Source of the DNA: Actinomycetes bacterium
GTDB taxonomy: Bacteria > Actinomycetota > Actinomycetes > Actinomycetales > Microbacteriaceae
DNA length: 23,181 bases
Assembly: GCA_023386365.1 (NCBI GenBank)
Contig: JAEWJX010000039.1
Location: forward strand, 1-23,181
Direction: 5' to 3'
A model generated the notes under the pieces. The model was not told where the DNA came from. It saw nothing but the letters and a program-made list of their open reading frames with translations, and ran no database searches. The position numbers were made by a program, and so were the translations under genes. This document shows, piece by piece, positions 7,472 to 15,118 of the stretch (its first letter is position 1; the number at the start of each line of letters is the position of its first letter).

Positions 7472-8953
7472 ATGCCCGACGAGAGCTACAGCTTCGTCGT
7501 CGTGTCCAATCGTCTCCCGGTCGACCGCGTGGTCGACGACGCCGGCAATGCGAGCTGGAAGCAGTCACCGGGGGGCCTCGTCACGGCGCTCGAACCGGTG
7601 ATGCGCGCCGCCGACGGCGCCTGGGTGGGCTGGGCCGGGCAGGCCGACCTCGACCTGAAGCCCTTCGACGAGGGGGGCATCCGCATCGTCCCGGTGCCGC
7701 TCAGCGAGTCCGACCTCGAGCTCTACTACGAGGGTTTCAGCAACGACACCCTGTGGCCGCTGTATCACGACGTGATCGCCCAGCCGAGCTACCACCGCGT
7801 CTGGTGGGAGCGATACGTGCAGGTGAATCGGCGATTCGCGGAGGCGGTGGTGCGCATCAGCGCCCCGGGCGCCACAGTGTGGGTGCAGGACTACCAGCTG
7901 CAGCTGGTCCCGGCCATGCTGCGCGAGCAGCGCCCCGACCTGCTGATCGGCTTCTTCAACCACATCCCGTTCCCCGCGTACGGCATCTTCTCGCAGCTGC
8001 CGTGGCGCGGGCAGATCATCGACGGGCTGCTGGGCGCCGACGTGGTCGGCTTCCAGCGGGTGGCGGATGCGGGCAACTTCTCGCGCGCCGTCCGTCGTCT
8101 GCGCGGTTACACGACGAAGACGCCCTACATCGAGGTGCCGGGCGCGGAGGGCGAGCCGTCGCGGCGGGTCATCGCGAAGGCGTTCCCGATCTCGATCGAC
8201 GTCGAAGGTTTCCAGGCGCTCGCCGATTCGCCTGCGGTGCAGGAGCGGGCGCGGCAGATCCGCGAAGACCTCGGCAACCCGAAGACGATCATGCTCGGCG
8301 TCGACCGGCTCGACTACACGAAGGGCATCACCCACCGGCTGAAGGCGTTCGGCGAACTGCTCGCCGAGGGGCGTCTGTCGGTCGAGGATGTGACGCTCGT
8401 GCAGGTCGCCACACCGTCGCGTGAGCGGGTCGAGAGCTACCGCCAGCTGCGGGACGAGATCGAACTCTCGGTGGGTCGCATCAACGGCGACTACGGCACC
8501 ATCAGCCACCAGGCGATCAGCTACCTGCATCACGGGTTCCCGCGTGAGGAGATGGCGGCCCTCTACCTGGCTGCGGATGTGATGCTCGTCACCGCGCTGC
8601 GCGACGGCATGAACCTGGTCGCGAAGGAGTACGTCGCGGCCCGCTCCGACGAAGACGGCGTGCTCATCCTGTCGGAGTTCACCGGCGCATCCGACGAGCT
8701 GCGGGCGGCGCTGCTCGTGAACCCGCACGACATCGACGGTGTGAAGGATGCGATCCTGCGTGCCATCGACATGCCGCGGCACGAGCGGCGCAAGCGGATG
8801 CGGTCTCTGCGCAGACGGGTGGCCGAGAACGACGTCACCCACTGGTCCGACTCGTTCCTGTCGACGCTGCGCGGCGTGCGCGGGCAGGCGTGGGGCGGCA
8901 GCGAGCTTCCGCCCGAGGTGGAGTGGACGATCGAGCGAGCGCCGAACCGGTGA
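7472..8953 (+). CDS. otsA: Trehalose-6-phosphate synthase (GT20)
   Basis: 493 residues. Transfers glucose from a nucleotide sugar to glucose 6-phosphate, giving trehalose 6-phosphate in the cytoplasm. The GT20 landmarks are all present: VVVSNRLPVDR (9-19, with R14), GGLVTAL (34-40), WVGWAG (51-56), FSNDTLWPLYH (89-99, W95), VWVQDYQLQLVP (137-147, D140), FFNHIPFP (161-168), VDRLDYTKGI (277-286, R279 and K284), ALRDGMNLVAKEYVA (375-389, E386) and ILSEFTGAS (399-407). These match the donor and acceptor residues known from the E. coli enzyme. The ATG at 7472 is preferred over an in-frame GTG at 7457 because it starts just before the first conserved strand and follows the -10 hexamer. The stop overlaps the otsB start. 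Trehalose serves as stress protectant and, in actinobacteria with mycolates, as a lipid carrier; only the first role is expected here. Confidence 0.97.
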   Translation: MPDESYSFVVVSNRLPVDRVVDDAGNASWKQSPGGLVTALEPVMRAADGAWVGWAGQADLDLKPFDEGGIRIVPVPLSESDLELYYEGFSNDTLWPLYHDVIAQPSYHRVWWERYVQVNRRFAEAVVRISAPGATVWVQDYQLQLVPAMLREQRPDLLIGFFNHIPFPAYGIFSQLPWRGQIIDGLLGADVVGFQRVADAGNFSRAVRRLRGYTTKTPYIEVPGAEGEPSRRVIAKAFPISIDVEGFQALADSPAVQERARQIREDLGNPKTIMLGVDRLDYTKGITHRLKAFGELLAEGRLSVEDVTLVQVATPSRERVESYRQLRDEIELSVGRINGDYGTISHQAISYLHHGFPREEMAALYLAADVMLVTALRDGMNLVAKEYVAARSDEDGVLILSEFTGASDELRAALLVNPHDIDGVKDAILRAIDMPRHERRKRMRSLRRRVAENDVTHWSDSFLSTLRGVRGQAWGGSELPPEVEWTIERAPNR

Positions 8954-9741
8954 CCGCTCCACTGCCGGACCCGCTCGTCGGGGCGCTTCGCGAACTGGCC
9001 CGGGTGCGACGCCTGCTCGTCGCCCTCGACTTCGACGGCACCCTCGCACCCGAGGTCGACTCCCCGGAGCAGGCACGCGCACTGCCGGAGGCCCGGGAGG
9101 CGGTGCTGCGGCTGCTCGCCGTGCCGCGCACCCGGGTGGCGCTGGTGAGCGGGCGGGCGCTGCGGTCGCTCATCGAGGTGGCCGACCTTCCCGACGAGGC
9201 CCTGCTGGTGGGTTCGCACGGCATCGAGCTGCGCCTCGACGACCCGAACCTGCGGGTCAATCTCGACACCGCCGAGTTGGAGAAGGTCGACGTGCTGCAC
9301 GAGGTGCTCAGCCAGGTGGCGGAGTCGATCGACGACGTGTGGCTCGAGACGAAGCCCGCCGGGTTCGCCCTGCACACCCGCCTCGCCACCGACGCCGACT
9401 CGCGCCTCGCGCACCTGGTGGCGTTGCGGGAGGCGCAGGCGGAGCTCGACGACCTCACCATCCGCGAGGGCAAGAACGTACTCGAGTTCGCGGTGCGTTC
9501 CACCACGAAGGGTGAGGCGCTGGAGCACCTGCGTCGCTACACGGCGGCGGATGCGGTGTTCTTCGCCGGCGACGACGTCACCGACGAGGACGGCTTCGAC
9601 GCGCTGCAGGCCGACGACGTGGGCGTGAAGTCGGGTGCCGGGCCCACCCTGGCGCCGTTCCGGGTGCAGGGGCCCGACGAGATCGCGCTCGTGCTGTCGA
9701 CGCTCGCCACCTTCCGCGAGGGCGACATCCACGAGCAGTGA
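8950..9741 (+). CDS. otsB: Trehalose-6-phosphate phosphatase (HAD superfamily)
   Basis: 263 residues from GTG at 8950, which overlaps the otsA stop as GTGA; an earlier in-frame start at 8890 lies inside otsA and is rejected. Removes phosphate from trehalose 6-phosphate. The HAD motifs are complete: LDFDGTLAP (26-34) with nucleophile D27 and acid D29, ALVSGRALRSL (64-74) as motif II, GSHGIELRL (88-96), the cap domain, and FAGDDVTDEDGF (205-216) with the metal-binding aspartates. KSGAGPTLAPFRVQGPDE near the C-terminus fits the family. No separate ribosome binding site is obvious, in line with coupled translation from otsA. Together the pair makes trehalose from UDP-glucose (or ADP-glucose) and glucose 6-phosphate. 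Confidence 0.96.
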   Translation: MTAPLPDPLVGALRELARVRRLLVALDFDGTLAPEVDSPEQARALPEAREAVLRLLAVPRTRVALVSGRALRSLIEVADLPDEALLVGSHGIELRLDDPNLRVNLDTAELEKVDVLHEVLSQVAESIDDVWLETKPAGFALHTRLATDADSRLAHLVALREAQAELDDLTIREGKNVLEFAVRSTTKGEALEHLRRYTAADAVFFAGDDVTDEDGFDALQADDVGVKSGAGPTLAPFRVQGPDEIALVLSTLATFREGDIHEQ

Positions 9742-9770
9742 GGTGGTCAGCGCCGGCATACGGGCGGGAG

Positions 9771-9776
9771 TAACCT
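9771..9776 (+). promoter_or_regulatory. -10 box of ilvD (leaderless type)
   Basis: TAACCT, followed by 7 nt (CGAATCC) and the ilvD ATG at 9784, with no ribosome binding site in the gap. The box lies in a 42-bp gap after otsB, so ilvD probably has its own promoter rather than depending on otsAB. Confidence 0.5.
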
Positions 9777-9783
9777 CGAATCC

Positions 9784-11508
9784 ATGCCGGACAGCGACTT
9801 CCCGGGTACTTCTGCGCCCGTCGACCACAAGCCCCGCTCGCGAACCGTCACCGACGGTATCGAGGCCACGACCTCCCGCGGCATGCTGCGCGCCGTCGGC
9901 ATGGGTGACGCCGACTGGAACAAGTCGCAGATCGGCATCGCCAGCTCGTGGAACGAGATCACGCCCTGCAACCTGAGCCTCGCGCGGCTCGCGCAGGCGG
10001 CGAAGGAGGGAGTGCACGCCGGCGGCGGCTACCCGCTGCAGTTCGGCACCGTCTCCGTCTCCGACGGCATCTCGATGGGCCACGAGGGGATGCACTTCTC
10101 GCTGGTGTCGCGTGAGGTGATCGCCGACTCGGTCGAGGTCGTCATGCAGGCGGAGCGCCTCGACGGTTCGGTGCTGCTCGCCGGATGCGACAAGTCGATC
10201 CCCGGCATGCTGATGGCAGCCGCGCGCCTCGACCTGGCATCCGTGTTCCTCTACGCCGGCTCGATCGCCCCCGGCTGGGTGCGCCTGTCGGACGGCACCG
10301 AGAAGGACATCACCATCATCGACTCGTTCGAGGCGGTGGGAGGCGTGAAGGCCGGCATCATGTCGGAGGCCGACGCCCACGCCATCGAGTGCGCCTTCGC
10401 GCCCGGTGAGGGTGCCTGCGGCGGCATGTACACCGCGAATACGATGGCGTCTGTCGCCGAGGCGCTCGGGCTGTCGATCCCCGGCTCGGCGAGCCCGCCC
10501 AGCTACGACCGCCGCCGCGACTACTACGCGCACCGCTCCGGCGAGGCCGTGGTCGAGCTGCTGCGCAAGGGCATCACCGCGCGTCAGATCCTCACCAAGA
10601 AGGCGTTCGAGAACGCCATCGCGGTGGGCATGGCGCTCGGCGGCTCCACCAACATCGTGCTGCACCTGCTCGCGATCGCGCACGAGGCCGAGGTGGAGCT
10701 CACCCTCGACGACTTCAACCGCATCGGCTCGAAGGTGCCGCACATCGGCGACCTGAAGCCGTTCGGCCGGTACGTGATGAACGACGTCGACCGCCGCGGC
10801 GGCCTGCCCGTGCTCATGAAGGCGCTGCTGGATGCGGGCCTCATGCACGGCGACGCGCTCACCGTCACCGGCAAGACGCTCGCCGAGAACCTGGCCGACA
10901 TCGGCCCGATCCCGCCGCTCGACGGCGACGTGCTGCGCACCCTCGACAACCCCATCCACGAGACCGGCGGCCTCACGATCCTGCACGGGTCGCTCGCCCC
11001 TGAGGGCGCGGTCGTGAAGACGGCCGGCTTCGACGCCGCCACCTTCGAGGGCCCGGCGCGGGTGTTCGAGCGCGAGCGTGCGGCGCTCGACGCCCTCACG
11101 AACGGCGAGATCCAGCACGGCGACGTGGTCGTCATCCGCTACGAAGGCCCCAAGGGCGGCCCCGGGATGCGCGAGATGCTGGCGATCACCGCGGCCATCA
11201 AGGGCGCGGGCCTCGGAAAAGATGTCCTACTATTGACCGACGGACGATTCTCAGGCGGCACAACCGGCCTGTGCATCGGCCACATCGCTCCCGAAGCGGT
11301 GGACTCCGGTCCCATCGCCTTCGTGCGTGATGGTGATCTGATACGGGTCGATATCGCAGCCCGGTCGATCGACCTACTCGTCGATGCGACCGAGCTGGCA
11401 GCCCGCCGTGAAGGCTGGGCGCCACTTCCTCCGCGCTATACCCGTGGCGTACTCGCGAAGTACTCCCGTCTCGTGCGCTCTGCTGCAGAGGGCGCTGTGA
11501 CGGGATGA
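9784..11508 (+). CDS. ilvD: Dihydroxy-acid dehydratase
   Basis: 574 residues, normal for the family. Dehydrates 2,3-dihydroxy-isovalerate and 2,3-dihydroxy-3-methylvalerate to the 2-keto acids that are the direct precursors of valine and isoleucine. The three iron-sulfur cysteines are visible: C62 in ITPCNLSL, C135 in LLAGCDKSIPGM and C212 in GEGACGGMYTANTM, the pattern of the [2Fe-2S] enzymes; K137 is the carbamylated metal-ligand lysine of the CDK motif, and D94 of SVSDGISMGHEGM is a further ligand. The C-terminal TDGRFSGGTTG with HIAPEA carries the conserved catalytic serine region. The last 98 codons (from 11212) differ in base and codon use from the rest (GGA AAA GAT, CTA CTA TTG, TCA, ACA, ATA), suggesting recombination with a related genome, although the protein stays conserved. 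First gene of the ilvD-B-N-C cluster. Confidence 0.97.
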   Translation: MPDSDFPGTSAPVDHKPRSRTVTDGIEATTSRGMLRAVGMGDADWNKSQIGIASSWNEITPCNLSLARLAQAAKEGVHAGGGYPLQFGTVSVSDGISMGHEGMHFSLVSREVIADSVEVVMQAERLDGSVLLAGCDKSIPGMLMAAARLDLASVFLYAGSIAPGWVRLSDGTEKDITIIDSFEAVGGVKAGIMSEADAHAIECAFAPGEGACGGMYTANTMASVAEALGLSIPGSASPPSYDRRRDYYAHRSGEAVVELLRKGITARQILTKKAFENAIAVGMALGGSTNIVLHLLAIAHEAEVELTLDDFNRIGSKVPHIGDLKPFGRYVMNDVDRRGGLPVLMKALLDAGLMHGDALTVTGKTLAENLADIGPIPPLDGDVLRTLDNPIHETGGLTILHGSLAPEGAVVKTAGFDAATFEGPARVFERERAALDALTNGEIQHGDVVVIRYEGPKGGPGMREMLAITAAIKGAGLGKDVLLLTDGRFSGGTTGLCIGHIAPEAVDSGPIAFVRDGDLIRVDIAARSIDLLVDATELAARREGWAPLPPRYTRGVLAKYSRLVRSAAEGAVTG

Positions 11509-11516
11509 CCGAGCGC

Positions 11517-11535
11517 ACCGGCCTGACTGGCCGGT
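11517..11535 (+). other. Hairpin between ilvD and ilvB
   Basis: A perfect 7-bp stem ACCGGCC/GGCCGGT around the loop TGACT, 9 bp after the ilvD stop and 28 bp before the ilvB start. The 55-bp gap is too short for a full amino-acid attenuator with leader peptide. The hairpin could weaken readthrough or protect a processed end; there is no T-run. Confidence 0.4.
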
Positions 11536-11563
11536 TCGGACATCTCACGACGAAGGACTCTTC

Positions 11564-13387
11564 ATGACCGCGGCTGCATCACCAGCGCCCGAGAACGCCG
11601 CGCCGGCTCCCGCGCCGGCGAAACGCGACTCCCCGCCCATCCTCACCGGCTCCGGCCAGGTGCTCGCCACCCTCGAGAAGCTGGGCGTCACCGACGTCTT
11701 CGGCATCCCGGGCGGCGCCATCATGCCGTTCTACGACGAGCTGATGGCCTCCACCGCGATCCGCCACATCCTGGTGCGTCACGAGCAGGGCGCCGGCCAC
11801 GCGGCCGAAGGCTACGCCGCCGCATCCGGCCGCGTCGGTGTCGCGATCGCGACATCCGGCCCCGGCGCCACCAACCTCGTGACGGCGATCGCCGACGCCC
11901 ACATGGACTCGGTGCCGCTGCTGGCGATCACCGGCCAGGTGTTCTCCACCTCGATGGGAACCGACGCGTTCCAGGAGGTCGACATCGTCGGCATCACGAT
12001 GCCGATCACGAAGCACAGCTTCCTGGTGACCGACCCGGCCCAGGTTCCGGCGACCCTCGCGGCGGCGTACCACATCGCCACCACGGGCCGTCCGGGCCCG
12101 GTGCTCGTCGACATCACGAAGGATGCGCAGCAGAAGTCGGCGCCGTTCATCTGGCCGCCGAAGGTGGAGCTGCCCGGCTACCGCCCGGTGACGAAGGCGC
12201 ACGGCAAGCAGATCCTGTCGGCCGCCGAGCTGATCGCGAACGCGAACCGCCCGGTGCTCTACGTGGGCGGCGGCGTGGTCCGCTCCGGCGCGTCGAAGGA
12301 GCTGCTGAAGCTCGCCGAGCTGACCGGCGCCCCCGTCGTGACGACCCTCATGGCGCGCGGCGCGTTCCCCGACTCGCACCGGCAGAACCTGGGCATGCCC
12401 GGCATGCACGGTTCGGTTCCCGCGGTGCTCGCGCTGCAGGAATCCGACCTCATCGTGTCGCTCGGTGCCCGGTTCGACGACCGCGTCACCGGCAAGGTGG
12501 CCGACTTCGCGCCCCACGCGAAGGTCGTGCACGTCGACATCGACCCGGCCGAGATCGGCAAGATCCGCCACGCGGACGTGCCGATCGTGGGCGACGCCCG
12601 CGAGGTGATCCTCGACCTCATCGAGGCGTTCACACAGCAGACGATCGTGCCCGACATCGCCGAATGGTGGACGCGCCTCGAACAGCTTCGGGTGAACTAC
12701 CCGCTCGGGTACACCGAGCCGGAGGACGGCCTGCTGTCGCCGCAGCACATCATCCAGCGCATCGGCGAGCTGTCGGGCCCGGAGGCGATCTACGCCGCCG
12801 GTGTCGGCCAGCACCAGATGTGGGCCGCCCAGTTCGTGAAGTACGAGCGGCCCCACGCGTGGCTCAACTCGGGCGGCGCGGGCACCATGGGCTACTCCGT
12901 CCCGGCCGCGATGGGCGCGAAAGTGGCCCAGCCGGATCGACTGGTGTGGGCGATCGACGGCGACGGATGCTTCCAGATGACCAATCAGGAACTCGCCACC
13001 TGCACGATCAACGACATCCCGATCAAGGTCGCGATCATCAACAACTCGTCCCTCGGCATGGTGCGCCAGTGGCAGACGCTGTTCTACGACGGCCGTCACT
13101 CCTTCACCGACCTGAACACGGGCGCGTTGGACGGCGAGAACACCACCCGCATGGTGCCCGACTTCGTGAAGCTGGCGGAGGCGTACGGCGCCCTCGGCAT
13201 CCGCGTGACGAAGAAGGAGGAGATCGACGCAGCCATCAAGCTCGCGATCGAGACCAACGACCGTCCCGTCGTGATCGACTTCGTCGTCAGCCGCGACGCC
13301 ATGGTGTGGCCGATGGTGCCGCAGGGTGTCGGTAACTCGCAGGTTCAGTACGCGCGCGACCACGCGCCGGCCTGGGAAGAGGAGTAA
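11564..13387 (+). CDS. ilvB: Acetolactate synthase, large (catalytic) subunit
   Basis: 607 residues. Thiamine-diphosphate enzyme that joins two pyruvates to acetolactate, or pyruvate and 2-ketobutyrate to acetohydroxybutyrate, committing carbon to branched-chain amino acids. After an Ala/Pro-rich leader of about 24 residues come the pyrimidine-binding domain with the catalytic glutamate E74 (VRHEQGAGHAAEGYA), ATSGPGATN (96-104), the FAD-binding middle domain (LYVGGGVVRSGASKELL), and the thiamine diphosphate/Mg site GDG (466-468) ... INNSSLGMVRQWQ. The QWQTLFY segment is typical of anabolic, FAD-containing enzymes rather than catabolic AlsS. GAAGGA lies 8 nt before the ATG at 11564. The small regulatory subunit follows 4 bp downstream. 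The holoenzyme is expected to be feedback-inhibited by valine. Confidence 0.97.
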   Translation: MTAAASPAPENAAPAPAPAKRDSPPILTGSGQVLATLEKLGVTDVFGIPGGAIMPFYDELMASTAIRHILVRHEQGAGHAAEGYAAASGRVGVAIATSGPGATNLVTAIADAHMDSVPLLAITGQVFSTSMGTDAFQEVDIVGITMPITKHSFLVTDPAQVPATLAAAYHIATTGRPGPVLVDITKDAQQKSAPFIWPPKVELPGYRPVTKAHGKQILSAAELIANANRPVLYVGGGVVRSGASKELLKLAELTGAPVVTTLMARGAFPDSHRQNLGMPGMHGSVPAVLALQESDLIVSLGARFDDRVTGKVADFAPHAKVVHVDIDPAEIGKIRHADVPIVGDAREVILDLIEAFTQQTIVPDIAEWWTRLEQLRVNYPLGYTEPEDGLLSPQHIIQRIGELSGPEAIYAAGVGQHQMWAAQFVKYERPHAWLNSGGAGTMGYSVPAAMGAKVAQPDRLVWAIDGDGCFQMTNQELATCTINDIPIKVAIINNSSLGMVRQWQTLFYDGRHSFTDLNTGALDGENTTRMVPDFVKLAEAYGALGIRVTKKEEIDAAIKLAIETNDRPVVIDFVVSRDAMVWPMVPQGVGNSQVQYARDHAPAWEEE

Positions 13388-13391
13388 AGCC

Positions 13392-13901
13392 ATGTCGCAT
13401 CACGTGCTCTCCCTCCTCGTCGAAGACAAGCCCGGCCTGCTGGCCCGCGTCGCGGGGCTGTTCTCGCGGCGTGGCTTCAACATCAACTCGCTCGCGGTGG
13501 GCCCCACCGAGCTCGAGGGACTCAGCCGCATCACGGTGGTCGTCGATGTCGAGGATGTGCCGCTCGAGCAGGTCACGAAGCAGCTCAACAAGCTGATCAA
13601 CGTGATCAAGATCGTGGAGCTCGACCCGGAGCAGTCGGTTCAGCGCGAGCACCTGCTCATCAAGGTGCGCGTCGACAACACCACCCGCAGCCAGATCCTG
13701 GAGGCGGTGAACCTGTTCCGTGCCCGCGTCGTCGACGTCTCGCCGGATGCGCTGGTGATCGAGGTCACGGGCGATTCCGGCAAGGTGCAGGCGCTGTTGC
13801 GGGTGCTCGAGCCGTACGGCATCCGCGAGATCGCCCAGTCGGGGCTGCTCGCCATCGGCCGCGGTGGCAAGAGCATCACCGAGCGCGTCTTCAAGAACTA
13901 A
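13392..13901 (+). CDS. ilvN: Acetolactate synthase, small (regulatory) subunit
   Basis: 169 residues, the usual actinobacterial size. An N-terminal ACT domain (about 4-78; HVLSLLVEDKPGLLARVAGLFSRRGFNINSL, written here as the two halves HVLSLLVEDKPG and LLARVAGLFSRRGFN) binds the feedback amino acid, and the C-terminal ALS small-subunit domain (about 84-158) contacts IlvB. The ATG at 13392 follows the ilvB stop by 4 bp, and GGAG at the end of ilvB lies 7 nt upstream, so the two subunits are translated together. An alternative in-frame start at 13326 within ilvB is rejected because it would add a sequence with no family counterpart. Activates the catalytic subunit and confers valine sensitivity by analogy with the family. 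Confidence 0.96.
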   Translation: MSHHVLSLLVEDKPGLLARVAGLFSRRGFNINSLAVGPTELEGLSRITVVVDVEDVPLEQVTKQLNKLINVIKIVELDPEQSVQREHLLIKVRVDNTTRSQILEAVNLFRARVVDVSPDALVIEVTGDSGKVQALLRVLEPYGIREIAQSGLLAIGRGGKSITERVFKN

Positions 13902-13907
13902 TACCGC

Positions 13908-13941
13908 TGGTTGAGTAGCCGCGCAGCGGCGTATCGAAACC
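13908..13941. repeat. REP-like imperfect palindrome between ilvN and ilvC
   Basis: TGGTTGAGTA, then GCCGC-GCA-GCGGC (13918-13930), then GTATCGAAACC. The inner 5-bp stem is perfect and the outer arms pair partly. I recall this GGTTGAGTA...TATCGAAACC layout as a family of dispersed intergenic palindromes in Microbacteriaceae and related actinobacteria; only one copy is in this window, so the repeat status rests on that recollection. It starts 6 bp after the ilvN stop and ends just before the ilvC ribosome binding site, where it could act as an RNA hairpin that tunes ilvBN versus ilvC message levels. Confidence 0.65.
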
Positions 13942-13965
13942 CCCAACAGAACGAAGGAAACCAAA

Positions 13966-14991
13966 TTGGCTGAGCTCATCTACGACAAGGACGCCGACCT
14001 GTCGATCATCCAGAGCAAGAAGGTGGCGATCGTGGGTTACGGCTCGCAGGGCCACGCTCACGCTCATAACCTGCGCGACTCGGGCGTCGAGGTCGTCATC
14101 GCCCTCAAGGAGGGCTCGAAGTCGACCCAGAAGGCCACCGAGGACGGCTTCGAGGTCAAGTCGGTCGCCGACGCGGCCGAGTGGGCCGACCTGATCATGA
14201 TCCTCGCGCCCGACCAGCACCAGCGGTCGATCTACGCCGACTCGATCAAGGACAAGCTCACGGCGGGCAAGACCCTCGCCTTCGCGCATGGCTTCAACAT
14301 CCGCTTCGGCTACATCGACGCCCCCGAGGGTGTCGACGTGATCCTCATCGCCCCGAAGGCCCCCGGCCACACGGTGCGCCGCGAGTTCGTCGCGGGCCGC
14401 GGCATCCCGGACATCATCGCGGTCGAGAAGGACGCCTCCGGCTCGGCGTGGGAGACGGCGAAGTCGTACGCGAAGGCGATCGGCGGCACCCGTGCCGGCG
14501 TCATCAAGACCACCTTTACCGAGGAGACCGAGACCGACCTGTTCGGTGAGCAGGCGGTGCTCTGCGGCGGCACCTCGCAGCTGGTGCAGTACGGCTTCGA
14601 GACGCTGGTCGAGGCGGGCTACCAGCCCGAGATCGCCTACTTCGAGGTGCTGCACGAGCTGAAGCTCATCGTCGACCTGATGTGGGAGGGCGGCATCGCC
14701 AAGCAGCGCTGGTCGGTGTCCGACACCGCCGAGTACGGCGACTACGTCTCGGGCCCGCGCGTCATCGACCCGCACGTGAAGGAGAACATGCAGGCCGTTC
14801 TCGCCGACATCCAGTCGGGTGCCTTCGCGACCCGCTTCATCGGCGACCAGGACGCGGGCGCGCCCGAGTTCCAGGAGCTGCGCGCCAAGGGTGCCGCCCA
14901 CCCGATCGAGGCCACCGGCAAGGAGCTGCGCGCCCTCTTCGCGTGGAAGCAGCAGGACTCCGACTACACCGAGGGTTCCGCCGCCCGCTGA
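13966..14991 (+). CDS. ilvC: Ketol-acid reductoisomerase (class I)
   Basis: 341 residues. NADPH-dependent isomerisation and reduction of acetolactate or acetohydroxybutyrate to the dihydroxy acids used by IlvD. The Rossmann motif is VGYGSQGHAHAHNLRDSG (23-40). Catalytic and metal residues are visible: H108 (AFAHGFNI), K131 (APKAPGH), D191 and E195 (ETDLFGEQAVLCGG), E227 and E231 (FEVLHELKLIVDLM), and S252 (RWSVSDTAEYGDY). The length marks the short class I enzyme. The loop IALKEGSKS (45-53) is of the type that reads the NADPH phosphate. The start codon is TTG at 13966, supported by GAAGGA 7 nt upstream and by the conserved N-terminus MAELIYDKDADL. It is separated from ilvN by 64 bp holding a REP-like palindrome. 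Confidence 0.97.
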   Translation: MAELIYDKDADLSIIQSKKVAIVGYGSQGHAHAHNLRDSGVEVVIALKEGSKSTQKATEDGFEVKSVADAAEWADLIMILAPDQHQRSIYADSIKDKLTAGKTLAFAHGFNIRFGYIDAPEGVDVILIAPKAPGHTVRREFVAGRGIPDIIAVEKDASGSAWETAKSYAKAIGGTRAGVIKTTFTEETETDLFGEQAVLCGGTSQLVQYGFETLVEAGYQPEIAYFEVLHELKLIVDLMWEGGIAKQRWSVSDTAEYGDYVSGPRVIDPHVKENMQAVLADIQSGAFATRFIGDQDAGAPEFQELRAKGAAHPIEATGKELRALFAWKQQDSDYTEGSAAR

Positions 14992-15004
14992 GTGGTGGTG
15001 GTAC

Positions 15005-15018
15005 CTAGCTCCAGCTAG
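15005..15018. repeat. Perfect palindrome CTAGCT-CC-AGCTAG
   Basis: Six-base arms around CC, directly abutting the larger palindrome to the right. It contains two copies of CTAG, a tetramer usually rare in bacterial genomes, which makes it stand out. It could be a protein binding site or an extra hairpin at the end of the ilvC message. Confidence 0.5.
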
Positions 15019-15056
15019 CGACGGATGGACCCGGTTGCAACCGGGTCCATCCGTCG
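15019..15056. terminator. 38-bp perfect palindrome, probable ilvC terminator
   Basis: Left arm 15019-15037 and right arm 15038-15056 are exact reverse complements, 19 bp with no formal loop; the centre is GGTTGCAACC. In RNA it would form a very stable hairpin 28 nt after the ilvC stop. It is followed by GTTAAG rather than a T-run. It most likely ends the ilv transcript and would act on either strand. Confidence 0.75.
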
Positions 15057-15086
15057 TTAAGGGGGTCCGTGACTCCCGGGTTCTGA

Positions 15087-15092
15087 TAGATT
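15087..15092 (+). promoter_or_regulatory. -10 box of the secreted repeat-protein gene
   Basis: TAGATT, 26 bp before the GTG at 15119 and downstream of the palindromic terminator, so the gene has its own promoter. The ribosome binding site GAGGAG (15109-15114) lies in the short leader. No clear -35 is seen. Confidence 0.5.
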
Positions 15093-15118
15093 CTCGCCAC
15101 CCGAACCCGAGGAGAGCA

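Noticed and set aside
8890..8949. Earlier start for otsB inside otsA
   Set aside because: Adds 20 unconserved residues; the GTGA overlap at 8950 is the standard arrangement.
8563..11118. Minus-strand reading frame of 851 codons opposite otsA, otsB and ilvD
   Set aside because: All three plus-strand genes have complete catalytic motifs; the antisense product has compositional bias only.
11509..11563. Branched-chain amino-acid attenuator or T-box ahead of ilvB
   Set aside because: The gap is only 55 bp with one short hairpin, no leader peptide rich in Val/Leu/Ile and no T-box sequence.
11579..13393. Minus-strand reading frame covering almost the whole of ilvB
   Set aside because: Exact shadow of ilvB codon bias, no recognisable fold or ribosome binding site.
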